Shown piece after piece: positions 32,733 through 41,550 of a DNA stretch of 64,000 nt. The notes beneath the pieces were generated by a model. The model did not search any database and was not told the origin of the DNA. It was given only the letters and a program-made list of their open reading frames with translations. The stretch is taken from contig NZ_JACCHP010000004.1 in assembly GCF_016031625.1 (NCBI RefSeq), positions 248,001-312,000 on the forward strand. The letters run 5' to 3'. Positions within the stretch are counted from its first letter, which is position 1; the number at the start of each line of letters is the position of its first letter. Made by a program: the position numbers and the translations under genes. The DNA is from Bradyrhizobium agreste (GTDB lineage Bacteria; Pseudomonadota; Alphaproteobacteria; Rhizobiales; Xanthobacteraceae).

Positions 32733-34419
32733 TCAGCTCGCCAGTCGCGCAGCAGCGCTCGCGTGTCCGAGCGCGCGGGCCAGCACGCGCCCGATTGTCG
32801 CGGCCTGTGAGGCGCTGCCGCGCCATGCCACAATCTGGTCGGGACGTATCAGCGCGAGGTCCGTCTCGTAGAGATCGCGCAAGGAGGCCGGCAGCGTGAC
32901 GAGCTTCACCTCGACCACGAGCGCACGGGCAGCTTCCGTCACCGCAGCTTGAGCCGAGGCGACTTCGCCGAACTGGAGCAGCGTCCATTCGAACCCCAAC
33001 AAATCGTACAAGGACACGCCGCCCTCCAGCCACGCATGCGGTGCGCGGCCCCCGGGACAGGCGCTCGGGGTGTAGACGTTTGCGGTATCGGGCGGCGGTG
33101 CGCTGCCGTCGGAGACGATGATCGGCGAGCCGTCGTAACGCCCGCCGAAAGGTGACGCCGGGGATGTTGAACTCGGCGCGGGCGTGCTGCTCGAGATAGT
33201 CACCGGCAATCCGCCGTGCTTCGCGGCCAGCGTCGGTTGCGTCCTCGATCTCCGCTGCCGGAGCGAACAGACCGAGAGAGTCGGCAAAGCGGCGCGCATA
33301 GTCGGTGTTGCGGAGCGCCACCGGACGCCGCTCGACCTCGTAGCTGTCGAGCAGGGCAGCCGGGCTCACGCCCTTAATGACGCTTGCGAGCTTCCAGCCG
33401 AGATTGACCGCATCCTCGATCGCGGTGTTGTAGCCGAGCCCGCCGGTCGGCGTAAACAGATGCGCCGCGTCGCCGCCGAGGAAGACCCTGCCCCGCTGCA
33501 TCCCGTTCGCGACCAGCGCGTGACCGGCGGTCCAGGTCAGGAAGGACAGGACTTCGCAATCGATCGGCGCACCGCAGGCGCGCTGGAACGCGGCTTTGGC
33601 CTCGGTGATCGTGATCGCGCTTTCGTCCTCGCCCGGGCGCAACTGCGTGTGGAACCCAAATTCATCACGGCCGTTCACCGAGGCCATGAAGGCGTGGCGA
33701 TCGCCGTTGAAGCAATTGTACATCCACGCCTTGGCGTGGGGGACGCGCGCGTAGAAATCGGGCGAGCGGAGATAGACCGCCAGCATGCGGCCGCCCATGA
33801 AATCGCGCTGCGTCCCAGTCTCGCCGCCGTAAACGATCCCGAGCGATTGCCGGAGCGTCGAGCGCGGCCCATCCGCCCCGACCAGGAAGTCGGCGCGGAC
33901 CCGGAAGCGGCTGCCATCGTCGAGGCGTTCGATTTCGCCGACGATACCGTCATTGCTTTCGAGGTAGCCGATCAGCCGGTGACCGTAGTTGAGCTCGATT
34001 CCCGGGAGCCGTTCGGCGTGGCGGCGCAGCACCGCCTCGACATATTTCTGCGAGACCCGATGCGGCAGCTCCGCCGCGCTCCAGGAGCCCGACATGCCCT
34101 TGATCAGCTCGCCGGCGCGCGACGATGACGGCAGCGCGAACCGCGCCAGCTCGTAGCCGGCATAGCGCGTGAAATACGCAACGTCGGTCGGGTAATCAGC
34201 GGGCAGGCCTTCGCGTCTTATCTCGTCGGCAAACCCCAGCCGCCGATAGTGCTCCATCGAGCGCGCCTGCGTCGCATTAGCTTGCGGATTGAACGCGGTG
34301 CCCGGCTTCTCATCGACCAGCACCGCAGAGACGCCGCGACGGCCGAGCTCGTTGGCCAGCATCAGCCCGCAAGGGCCCCCGCCCACGATGAGCACCGAGG
34401 CCGCCAGACGTGTTTCCAA
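32733..34419 (-). pseudogene. FAD-dependent aromatic monooxygenase, one frameshift
   Basis: The N-terminal 420 residues form a PheA/TfdB-type flavoprotein hydroxylase: GGGPCGLMLANELGRRG (dinucleotide fold), the DG motif FLVGADGPRSTLR, and GRVFLGGDAAHLFTPTGGLGYNTAIEDAVNLGWKL. After FNIPGVTF the frame turns to Arg-rich nonsense. A one-base shift at the AAA run 33148-33150 restores the proper C-terminal domain (GGRYDGSP, FEWTLLQFG, LIRPDQIVAWRG), ending at 32733. The family hydroxylates phenolic substrates. A MarR regulator lies upstream on the same strand. One indel could be decay or a sequencing error. Confidence 0.82.
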
Positions 34420-34456
34420 GACGCTTCTCCCTACCAGGATTATCCTGCATGGTAAA

Positions 34457-34487
34457 GTCGCCTGACGATATCGTCAAGTCGCCTGAC
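34457..34487. repeat. Two direct copies of GTCGCCTGAC (operator candidate)
   Basis: Copies at 34457-34466 and 34478-34487, spaced 21 bases apart, between the monooxygenase start and the MarR stop. A third, inverted copy (GTCAGGCGAC) lies at 35053-35062, 99 bp upstream of the MarR start. Confidence 0.45.
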
Positions 34488-34954
34488 TAGTACGCGCCGT
34501 CGAGCGTATCGAACTTCGCCCCGTAGACCGCCAATCCCTTCAGGATCGCGTCCATGCTGGCCTTACCGAGCTCGGCGCGCATCTCCTGCTCGGCGATGTC
34601 GACGGCATCGCGGAACGCATCCAGCCATTTGCGCCCGGCCGGCGTGAACATGACGATGCGCGCGCGCTTGTCGGTGGGATCGGCGATGCGCTCTACGAGG
34701 CCGAGCTCGGCGCATTGATCGACCAGCTCGCCCATCGCCTGCTTGCTCATGGAGGCGCGGCGGGCGAGCTCCGTGAGCCGCGTCCCCTCCACGTCGAGAT
34801 TACGGGTCAGGCTGACATGCGCGATGCGCGTCTCGTCGTGGCCCTTTTCGCTCATCAATTCGAGCACGCGGCCTTCGAAGCGCCGCACCGCATTGTTGAG
34901 CAGGCGGCCAATATTGGCATGCCGCCACGCTGTTCCTGATGTCCTGGCTTTCAA
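34487..34954 (-). CDS. MarR-family transcriptional regulator
   Basis: The 155-residue protein has the MarR winged helix: RLTELARRASMSKQAMGELVDQCAELGLVERIADPTDKRARIVMFTPAGRKWL, with flanking dimerisation helices. It is on the same strand as the downstream flavin monooxygenase, 67 bp before its start. MarR proteins near phenolic hydroxylases often respond to phenolic ligands. The GTCGCCTGAC copies around it are candidate binding sites. The gene itself looks intact although its likely target gene is frameshifted. Confidence 0.88.
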   Translation of the reverse strand: MKARTSGTAWRHANIGRLLNNAVRRFEGRVLELMSEKGHDETRIAHVSLTRNLDVEGTRLTELARRASMSKQAMGELVDQCAELGLVERIADPTDKRARIVMFTPAGRKWLDAFRDAVDIAEQEMRAELGKASMDAILKGLAVYGAKFDTLDGAY

Positions 34955-35445
34955 TGGGTATCCCTTTTGGGGAGCGCTCCAAATTCGACAAGAGTATTTG
35001 ACTTATTTCACCTCGTCGATCCAGATCTGGCTCCGATGCTAGGCGGGTATAAGTCAGGCGACATCCGAGAAGACCCGGATCTGGGCGGCAGGTCAGGGTT
35101 CAGGTAAGCGGCGTTCATGATGTGCAAGGGGAGCTCCCAGTTCGAGAGCACGGGAGCGAGCTTGCCTGCGATGAGGTCGTCGGAACGATGTGGAGCGGGT
35201 GATCAGGTGCTGGCCGGACCGCAGACGATCCGGCATGATTGCTGATGGCGCGATCTGGACCATCTGCGTCGTGCTCACAGCATCGCTGTTCGCCTTACCG
35301 AACAGGTCCCGCAGATGACCGACGGCGGCTTTGTTTCGCCCCGCTGAGGTCGTGCCCGCCTGCGGCCTTTCGAAGCCGTGCAAAACGACGCGTCTCGAGA
35401 TAAACAGGGGATACCACTTCGACCTGCCACAGGGTCGCTTCGACC
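34955..35445. other. 491-bp stretch with a LysR remnant
   Basis: Contains the inverted decamer at 35053-35062 and a decayed LysR C-terminus (listed separately at 35085-35181). No intact gene seen. Confidence 0.45.
35085..35181 (-). pseudogene. Remnant of a LysR-type regulator C-terminus
   Basis: Minus-strand reading gives DDLIAGKLAPVLSNWELPLHIMNAAYL (shown in parts: DDLIAGKLAPVLSNW, then ELPLHIMNAAYL). This closely follows the conserved end of LysR substrate-binding domains (D-D-x-x-x-G-x-L-x-x-V-L-x-x-W). Upstream sequence in this frame is not recognisable as LysR, so only a short piece remains. Confidence 0.4.
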
Positions 35446-36357
35446 TCACGACAGACCTGCCACGAGCGGACGTCGCAGATGTTTTGCCATCAACTCCGCG
35501 GCGTCGCCATAGCGACGCAGTTCCAGGACGTCAAGCAAGCGCAAATGCTCACGTACATGGCGCCTCATTCCATCGCGGTCGGCAAAACTGCGGTAGGCGA
35601 ACAGGCGACGAATCGAGTTCACGCGCCTGAGCGCTTCGACGAAGAACGGGTTTTGGGCACCGCGGATGATCTCTTCGTGGAAGTCGCAGCCGGACTGATA
35701 GATCTCGCCGATGGTCATCTTCTCGAACTCGCCGTCGAGGACCCGCTGCTGTCGTTCCCGCAGCCTCACGATCACCTCGTGCGATAGCTCATAGCCGGGC
35801 TGTGCAATCGCCGCCGGCTCGATCACCACGCGAAAGGCTGTCGCCTGCGCCTGCGCGGCGGGACTCGCGACGGTCTCCGCGAAGCGCCAGCCATAGCCCG
35901 GTAGGCGCGCAATCCAGCCCTCGGCCGCGATGCGGTCGAGCAGCCGCTGCAGCTCGGCTCGGCTGAGATCGTAGCGCCGCATCAGCTCCGCTTCGGTGAC
36001 GTCGGCCGTAAGCCGGCTCGAAAGAACATCGCCGGCAATGCTCGCATAGACCTGCTCGCCGCGCCTGACCGCCGCGAGCGCCGGCTGGGCCGCGCCACTG
36101 GTCGGATTCTTCGTCAGCACGAAGCCGCGATGCGGCTCGCCGCGCGCGAGCCCGGCGGCTTCAAGCGCCTTCAGGCCGAGCCGGATCGGCGCGCGGGAAA
36201 GATCGAGCGCATCCGCCAGCCTCTGCTCGATCAAGCGATCACCGGCCTTCATGCCGTCGCGCCGGGCAAGCGCCATGATCAGGCCGGCGAGGTGTTCGGC
36301 GCGCTCGGAACCGATGGACTTAGCTGCGCGCTGTCGGGAACTGTCGGACGCGGTCAT
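35446..36357 (-). CDS. GntR/FCD-type regulator with two winged-helix segments
   Basis: The start at 36357 gives 303 residues; the open frame extends far upstream only because it shadows the divergent gene. Residues about 20-80 are one HTH (GDRLIEQRLADALDLSRAPIRLGLKALEAAGLARGEPHRGFVL). Residues about 100-165 look like a second (ADVTEAELMRRYDLSRAELQRLLDRIAAEGWIARLPGYGWRFAET). An FCD ligand domain follows (FEKMTIGEIYQSGCDFHEEIIRGAQNPFFVEAL, REHLRLLDVLELRRYGDAAELMAKHL). It probably controls the divergent lyase/CoA-transferase/ABC operon, 87 bp away. Confidence 0.8.
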   Translation of the reverse strand: MTASDSSRQRAAKSIGSERAEHLAGLIMALARRDGMKAGDRLIEQRLADALDLSRAPIRLGLKALEAAGLARGEPHRGFVLTKNPTSGAAQPALAAVRRGEQVYASIAGDVLSSRLTADVTEAELMRRYDLSRAELQRLLDRIAAEGWIARLPGYGWRFAETVASPAAQAQATAFRVVIEPAAIAQPGYELSHEVIVRLRERQQRVLDGEFEKMTIGEIYQSGCDFHEEIIRGAQNPFFVEALRRVNSIRRLFAYRSFADRDGMRRHVREHLRLLDVLELRRYGDAAELMAKHLRRPLVAGLS

Positions 36358-36380
36358 TGCGGTGCACACAAGTTTATGGC

Positions 36381-36420
36381 TTGACAGAGCCTCCCACAAA
36401 TTGTTCTTTAATGCAATAAT
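36381..36420 (+). promoter_or_regulatory. Possible promoter/operator of the lyase operon
   Basis: TTGACA at 36381-36386, then AT-rich sequence (TTCTTTAATGCAATAAT) without a clear -10. A short palindrome ACAA-A-TTGT at 36396-36404 may be an operator of the divergent regulator. Confidence 0.35.
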
Positions 36421-36444
36421 ATACAATCCAGCAGGGAGAGCCCG

Positions 36445-37380
36445 ATGGCGCGCGCGCCCGATGTCCACATCTGCGAAGTCGCTCCGCGCGACGGGCTGCA
36501 AAACCTGGACGTCTTCGTTCCGACGGAGGCCAAGTGCGCGCTGATCGATGCGATCGCCGCCGCCCGTGCACGTGAGATCGATGCCGGATCCTTCGTGCCG
36601 CCGAAAGTCGTGCCGCAATTCGCAGATGTCGATGCGGTGATGGCTCATGCGCTCTCGCACGAGACCGCGACCATCGGCGCGCTGGTGCCGAACGCCAGGG
36701 GCGCTGAGCGCGCCATCGCGGCCGGCGTCGACGCCATCTATTTCGTCATCTCGGCCAGCGAGACGCACAACCGCGCCAACGTGCGCCGCTCGGTCGACGA
36801 GCAGGTCGACGGCTTTCGCGCAGTCCGCGCCGCGATCGACGCCCGGCCGGCGGGCCAGCGGCCGCAACTGATGGGCGCGATCTCCACCTCCTTCGGCTGC
36901 TCGCTGGAAGGTGAGGTGAGCGAAGCGGCCGTGTGCCGTGTGGCAAGCGCTTTTGCCGAAGCGCGGGCCGACGAGATCGGCCTTGCCGACACCGTCGGTT
37001 ATGCGACGCCCAAATCGATCCGGCAGATCGTCGCCGCCGTGCAGCGCGAGATCGGAACGCAAATGACGCTGCGGCTGCATCTGCACGACACGCTCGGTGC
37101 GGGCCTTGCCAATGCCGTCGCCGGCCTCGAGGCCGGCATCCGCCGTTTCGACGCCGCGGTGTCCGGCCTCGGCGGCTGTCCCTTCGCTCCCGGCGCGCGT
37201 GGCAACATCGTCACCGAGGATCTGGTGTTCATGCTGGAGCGCATGGGACTCTCCACGGGCATCGACCTCGACCGCCTGATGCAGACGCGGGAGATTCTTG
37301 CCCGCCATATCCCGGCAAACCATCTGACCGGCCATCTGCACGAAGCCGGGATTCCCAAGGTCCTGCGGAGCGCGGCATGA
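36445..37380 (+). CDS. Hydroxymethylglutaryl-CoA lyase family protein
   Basis: The 311-residue TIM-barrel lyase carries the HMGL-like motifs. EVAPRDGLQNL has the metal/acid-base residues, GLADTVGYATPKSI and HLHDTLGAGLANA provide the metal-binding HxH, and GLGGCPFAPGARGNIVTEDLVFML provides the active-site cysteine. The reference reaction is cleavage of HMG-CoA to acetoacetate and acetyl-CoA. The stop overlaps the CoA-transferase start by 4 bases, which suggests the transferase makes its CoA-ester substrate. Related acids such as citramalate-type compounds cannot be excluded. Confidence 0.87.
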   Translation: MARAPDVHICEVAPRDGLQNLDVFVPTEAKCALIDAIAAARAREIDAGSFVPPKVVPQFADVDAVMAHALSHETATIGALVPNARGAERAIAAGVDAIYFVISASETHNRANVRRSVDEQVDGFRAVRAAIDARPAGQRPQLMGAISTSFGCSLEGEVSEAAVCRVASAFAEARADEIGLADTVGYATPKSIRQIVAAVQREIGTQMTLRLHLHDTLGAGLANAVAGLEAGIRRFDAAVSGLGGCPFAPGARGNIVTEDLVFMLERMGLSTGIDLDRLMQTREILARHIPANHLTGHLHEAGIPKVLRSAA

Positions 37381-38597
37381 CCACGGCTGTGCGGCAGACG
37401 GCACCGGAGCTTCGTCCGCTGGCGGGCGTTCGGGTGATCGAGTTCAGCCAGATGGTGATGGGGCCGAGCTGCGGCCTGATCCTCGCCGATCTCGGCGCCA
37501 ACGTGATCAAGGTCGAGCCGCCCAAGGGCGACCGCACCCGCACCTTCAAGGGGCCTGCCGCCGGCTTCTTTGCGACCTACAGCCGCAACAAGCGCAGCAT
37601 CGCGCTGGATACGTCGACCGCGAAGGGCCAGAGTATCGCACGCAAGCTGATCGAGAACGCCGACGTCCTGATCGAGAACTTCCGACCGGGGCTGCTGAAG
37701 CGGATCGGCCTCGACTACGAAAGCGTCGCGGCCTTTGCACCGCGCCTGATCTATTGCTCGCTCAAGGGCTATCTGCCGGGTCCTTACGAGAACCGCCTCG
37801 CGCTCGACGAGGTCGTGCAGATGATGGGCGGCCTCGCCTACATGACCGGTTTGCCCGATAGGCCGATGCGTGCAGGCGCCTCGGTCAACGACGTCATGGG
37901 CGGCATGTTCGGCGTGATCGCGATCCAGGCTGCGCTCGCCGAGCGGCAGCGCACCGGCCGGGGCCGCTACATCCAGAGCGCGCTCTATGAGAACAACGTG
38001 TTCCTCATGGCGCAGGCCATGATGTGTGAGGTGGTCAGCGGTCAGCCCTCCATCCCATATTCGATCAAGGACAGCCCGTGGCCGGTCTATGACCTCTTCG
38101 ACACCGGGGACGGCTCAAAACTGTTCGTGACCATCGTCGGTGAAGAGCAATGGGAAGCGTTCTGCCGCGCCTTCGATCGTCAAGCTTGGCTCTCCGATGC
38201 CCGCTTTGCGACCAGCAACGACCGGGTCGATCATCGCAACTGGCTGATCCCCGAGATCGCGAAGATCTTCAAGCAATGGGACAAGGCCGATCTCGCCGCG
38301 CGGCTCGAGCAGCTCGATCTGCCCTACGCCCCGGTGAACAAGCCCGGCGATCTCTTTGACGATCCCCATCTCAATCAATCTGGTGGGCTGACGGATATTC
38401 ACCTGCCCGACGGCCGCCCGGCCAAGACGCCGCTGCTGCCGATCTCGATGGACGGTCAGCGTCTGCCCAATCGCTACGATCCGCCAGCGATCGGTGAGCA
38501 CACGGACGAAATCCTGAGTGAGGCTGGCCTCACCGCCGACGACATCGAGGCGTTGCGGGAAGCAGGAACGATCCGGGTTGCATCGATGCCATCCTGA
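37377..38597 (+). CDS. CaiB/BaiF (family III) CoA-transferase
   Basis: The ATG at 37377 gives 406 residues. The N-terminal Rossmann-like part reads GVRVIEFSQMVMGPSCGLILADLGANVIKVEPPKGDRTR. The catalytic aspartate is in GASVNDVMGGMFGVIA, and the family end EHTDEILSEAGLTADDIEALREAG is present. Family III enzymes swap CoA between dicarboxylic acids and succinyl-CoA or other donors; the mammalian SUGCT relative acts on glutarate and hydroxymethylglutarate. Coupling to an HMG-CoA-lyase-type gene points to a similar substrate here. Confidence 0.9.
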   Translation: MTTAVRQTAPELRPLAGVRVIEFSQMVMGPSCGLILADLGANVIKVEPPKGDRTRTFKGPAAGFFATYSRNKRSIALDTSTAKGQSIARKLIENADVLIENFRPGLLKRIGLDYESVAAFAPRLIYCSLKGYLPGPYENRLALDEVVQMMGGLAYMTGLPDRPMRAGASVNDVMGGMFGVIAIQAALAERQRTGRGRYIQSALYENNVFLMAQAMMCEVVSGQPSIPYSIKDSPWPVYDLFDTGDGSKLFVTIVGEEQWEAFCRAFDRQAWLSDARFATSNDRVDHRNWLIPEIAKIFKQWDKADLAARLEQLDLPYAPVNKPGDLFDDPHLNQSGGLTDIHLPDGRPAKTPLLPISMDGQRLPNRYDPPAIGEHTDEILSEAGLTADDIEALREAGTIRVASMPS

Positions 38598-38635
38598 CGA
38601 ATGGCACGATCAAACAAGAACCAAGGGAGCAGCAC

Positions 38636-39682
38636 ATGGCTATCACCAGGCGCACGGCGCTGATCGCAGGCTCCGCATGGGCGGGCACATCGCTACTGCC
38701 AGGACGTTCGCGCGCCGAGGCTAAGCAGGTCTCGCTCGCCTTCGGCCCGGTCTCGCCGGTCTATGCCATCGGCATGATTGCGGAGCTGAAGGGCTACTTC
38801 AGGGACGAAGGGCTGGATTCAAAGCTCATCACCGGCAATGCGGGCACGTTCGGCCGCCAGACGCTGGCCGCGGGACAGGCGCTGTTCGCGCATGGCGATG
38901 CCAGCCATCCACTGCAGCTCAACGCGCGCGGCAAGCCCTGCAAGATCCTGCTCGCGACGGAGATGGTGTGCTCCTACGCCAACATCGTGGTCCGGCAGGA
39001 TCTTTACGAGAGCGGCATCAATTCGGTCGAGAAGCTCGCAAGCTACAAGCGCGCCGACGGCGCCAAGCCGGTCGTCGCCGCGACCGCCATCGGCTCGGGG
39101 ACCTGGGTGTTCGGCACCTATGTGTTCGAAGCACGCCGGCTCGGCGACAAGGTGAACTGGGTCGCCGGCGGCGGTCCCAACACGATGTTTCCGTCGCTCC
39201 AGACCAGGCAGTTCGATGCCATCATGGCGCCGCCGAGCTGGATCGTCGAAGTCGAGAAGAAGGGCTTTGGCAAGACCATCTACGACACCTCCAAGCCGGG
39301 CGTGTTCGAAAAGGATTTCGGTGGCACGCTGCCCGTGCTCGTGATCTACACGCTGCAGGATACGATCGACCAGGACAAGGCTATGGTGCAGGCCTATGTC
39401 AACGCGATCAATCGCGCCATGGTCTACGTGAAGGCAACACCACTCGCCGAGGTCCAGGCGCTTGTCGCGCCGAAATACTTCTCCGGGGTCGATCCGGACG
39501 CCGTCAGCGCCGAGCTCGGCTTCGACAAATCGACCTGGGCCTATGACGGGCACATTGACAAGGCCTCGTTCGAACGTGGCGAGAAGCCCTGGTATCGCAA
39601 GGGCACCGATATTCCCGAAACCAGATATGACGATGTCGTCGACATGAGCTTCCTCATGGCCGCGAGAGCGAAAACCAAATGA
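38636..39682 (+). CDS. ABC transporter substrate-binding protein, NitT/TauT (SsuA/ThiY-like) family
   Basis: The 348-residue exported protein starts MAITRRTALIAGSAWAGTSLLPG, a twin-arginine-like or Sec signal. The mature sequence VSLAFGPVSPVYAIGMIAELKGYFRDEGLDSKLI is typical of the NMT1/SsuA fold. AGGG- and GSGTWVFG-like loops and FPSLQTRQFDAIMAPPSWIVEVEKKGFG belong to the ligand-binding halves. Start is preceded by GGGAGC. The stop overlaps the ATPase gene start. Ligand is unknown; operon context suggests the acid handled by the lyase/CoA-transferase pair. Confidence 0.87.
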   Translation: MAITRRTALIAGSAWAGTSLLPGRSRAEAKQVSLAFGPVSPVYAIGMIAELKGYFRDEGLDSKLITGNAGTFGRQTLAAGQALFAHGDASHPLQLNARGKPCKILLATEMVCSYANIVVRQDLYESGINSVEKLASYKRADGAKPVVAATAIGSGTWVFGTYVFEARRLGDKVNWVAGGGPNTMFPSLQTRQFDAIMAPPSWIVEVEKKGFGKTIYDTSKPGVFEKDFGGTLPVLVIYTLQDTIDQDKAMVQAYVNAINRAMVYVKATPLAEVQALVAPKYFSGVDPDAVSAELGFDKSTWAYDGHIDKASFERGEKPWYRKGTDIPETRYDDVVDMSFLMAARAKTK

Positions 39683-40545
39683 TGGCTGTGCCAGGCCCGA
39701 GCCCAAGTCCAAGCACTCGCCTCGCGCTCGCGCGAGAAGACAGGCACGCGGATGCGGCCCGCACGCGCATCGCCGTGCAGGGTCTCACCAAGCGCTTCAC
39801 CTCGACCGGCCGCGAGTTCGTCGCGGTCGATGACGTGTCCTTTGAAGTAAAACAGGGTGAATTCGTCGCGCTGCTCGGCCCGTCCGGCTGCGGCAAGAGC
39901 ACCATCCTCAACATGGTCGCGGGCCTGTTGCCGCGCTCGGGCGGACGCATCCTGATCGATGACGACACCGTCGAGACCGGCAGGGTCAACCGCAAGGTCG
40001 GCTACGTGTTCCAGCGCGACACGCTGTTTCCCTGGCGCACCGTGGAGCAGAATATCGGTTACGGCCTGGAGATTGCGGGGATTCACAAGGCTGCGCGTGC
40101 GGGCCGCGTTGCATCCGCCATCGACAAAGCAGGGCTCGCAGGGTTTGCGCAGAGCTTCCCGCGCATGCTGTCCGGGGGCATGCGTCAGCGCGTCGCGCTG
40201 ATGCGCACCTTGATCCTGGAGCCCGAAATCCTTCTGATGGACGAGCCATTCGGAGCGCTCGACACCCACACCAAGCTCGAGATGCACAAGACGCTGCTGG
40301 AGATCTGGGAGCGCGAGCGCCAGACCGTGTTGTTCGTGACACACGATCTCGGCGAAGCCATCACACTGGCGAGCCGCATCATCCTGCTCTCAGCGCGCCC
40401 CGGTCGGCTCAAGGAGGATTTCGAAATCGCCCTGCTGCGGCCGCGCGATCCCGTCAGCCTGCGCGAGAGCGCCGAATTCGGGCGCCTCTATTCCCACATC
40501 TGGCATTCGCTCGGCGAAGAATTCCGCCGCACCAGGGTCGACTGA
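39679..40545 (+). CDS. ABC transporter ATPase, NitT/TauT family
   Basis: The 288-residue ATPase has Walker A GPSGCGKST, Q-loop VFQRDTLFPWRTVEQN, signature LSGGMRQRVALMR, Walker B ILLMDEPFGALD and switch His in FVTHDLGEA. The first 30 residues are an extra N-terminal stretch rich in Ala and Arg. It energises the importer formed with the flanking binding protein and permease genes; overlap with the former is 4 bases, gap to the latter 1 base. Confidence 0.93.
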   Translation: MMAVPGPSPSPSTRLALAREDRHADAARTRIAVQGLTKRFTSTGREFVAVDDVSFEVKQGEFVALLGPSGCGKSTILNMVAGLLPRSGGRILIDDDTVETGRVNRKVGYVFQRDTLFPWRTVEQNIGYGLEIAGIHKAARAGRVASAIDKAGLAGFAQSFPRMLSGGMRQRVALMRTLILEPEILLMDEPFGALDTHTKLEMHKTLLEIWERERQTVLFVTHDLGEAITLASRIILLSARPGRLKEDFEIALLRPRDPVSLRESAEFGRLYSHIWHSLGEEFRRTRVD

Positions 40546-40546
40546 C

Positions 40547-41398
40547 ATGCCCAAAAGCCGCATCGTGATCGTGCTCTGGCAACTCGCCATCCTCGCTGCC
40601 GTGCTCGTCATCTGGCAATGGGGCTTCGACTGGAGCAAGGCGCTGCTGCCGAAGGCCTATGTTCCGAAGATCCTCGACCCTTATTTCGTCGCCAAGCCCT
40701 CGCTGATCTGGCAGAGCTTTCTGCGACTCGGCTGCTTGGACGACAGCGGCGGCTTTGCCGCTTGTATCAAGGGCAACGACAACAATCTGTGGCTTGCGAC
40801 GCTAATCACGCTGAAGAACACCTGGTGGGGATTCCTGTTCGGATCAGCCAGCGGGATTGCGGCCGGCCTGATCCTGGGGCGCTCCGATTTCCTGGCCCGC
40901 GTGTTCGGGCCCTACATCGTGGCGTTCAACTCGATCCCGCGCATTGCGCTGGTGCCGCTCGTCATTTTGATCTTCGGCCTCGGCGATCTCTCCAAGATCG
41001 CGACCGCTTGGCTTGTCGTGTTCTTCGTGGTGTTCTTCAACACGTTCGAGGGCGCCCGCGCCGTGGACCGCGACCAGATTGCAGCCGCCCGCTTGATGGG
41101 CGCCAGCGAATTCATCGTGCTGCGCACCGTCGTCGTTCCCTCCGCACTTGCCTGGGTCTTCGCTTCGCTCCTACCGGCAGTCTCATTTGCGCTGATTGGC
41201 GTGATCGTCGGGGAATTCATTGGCGCCGAGCGGGGACTCGGTAAGCTCATCATTGAGGCCGAGGCGCGCGCCAACGCCAGCGAGATGATGGTCGCCATTT
41301 TTATCATGATGTTTGTCGGAATCCTGCTGGCGGTCGTCGTTCGCTCGCTACAATCCTACCTGCTGCGATGGCAGCCGCAGTTCGAGAGATCAATGTAA
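40547..41398 (+). CDS. ABC transporter permease, NitT/TauT family
   Basis: The 283-residue permease has six predicted helices. The family coupling loop is ARLMGASEFIVLRTVVVPSALAWVFASL, and the N-terminal signal-anchor is VLWQLAILAAVLVIWQWGF. A loop of about 30 residues between helices one and two (RLGCLDDSGGFAACIKGNDNN) holds two cysteines and faces the periplasm. Last gene of this operon. Beyond its stop the base composition and strand use change. Confidence 0.9.
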   Translation: MPKSRIVIVLWQLAILAAVLVIWQWGFDWSKALLPKAYVPKILDPYFVAKPSLIWQSFLRLGCLDDSGGFAACIKGNDNNLWLATLITLKNTWWGFLFGSASGIAAGLILGRSDFLARVFGPYIVAFNSIPRIALVPLVILIFGLGDLSKIATAWLVVFFVVFFNTFEGARAVDRDQIAAARLMGASEFIVLRTVVVPSALAWVFASLLPAVSFALIGVIVGEFIGAERGLGKLIIEAEARANASEMMVAIFIMMFVGILLAVVVRSLQSYLLRWQPQFERSM

Positions 41399-41550
41399 AC
41401 GGAACGTTTGTTCGCCCTCAGGCCCGCAGCATGTTCCTTGAAAGGGCGTCCTCTCCGCGATTCCGCTGTAAATACCTTGACCGCAACCAGGTAAAATTGA
41501 GCGTTCGGTCGTGCTGGGACCAGACTGGCCACCTCGCCCCCCTGCTAATG

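Noticed and set aside
32690..33147. Arg-rich C-terminus of the monooxygenase first frame
   Set aside because: Out-of-frame reading after the insertion; the neighbouring frame holds the real domain.
36358..37404. Upstream extension of the tandem-HTH regulator frame to 652 codons
   Set aside because: Antisense to the HMG-CoA-lyase-type gene, without domain motifs.
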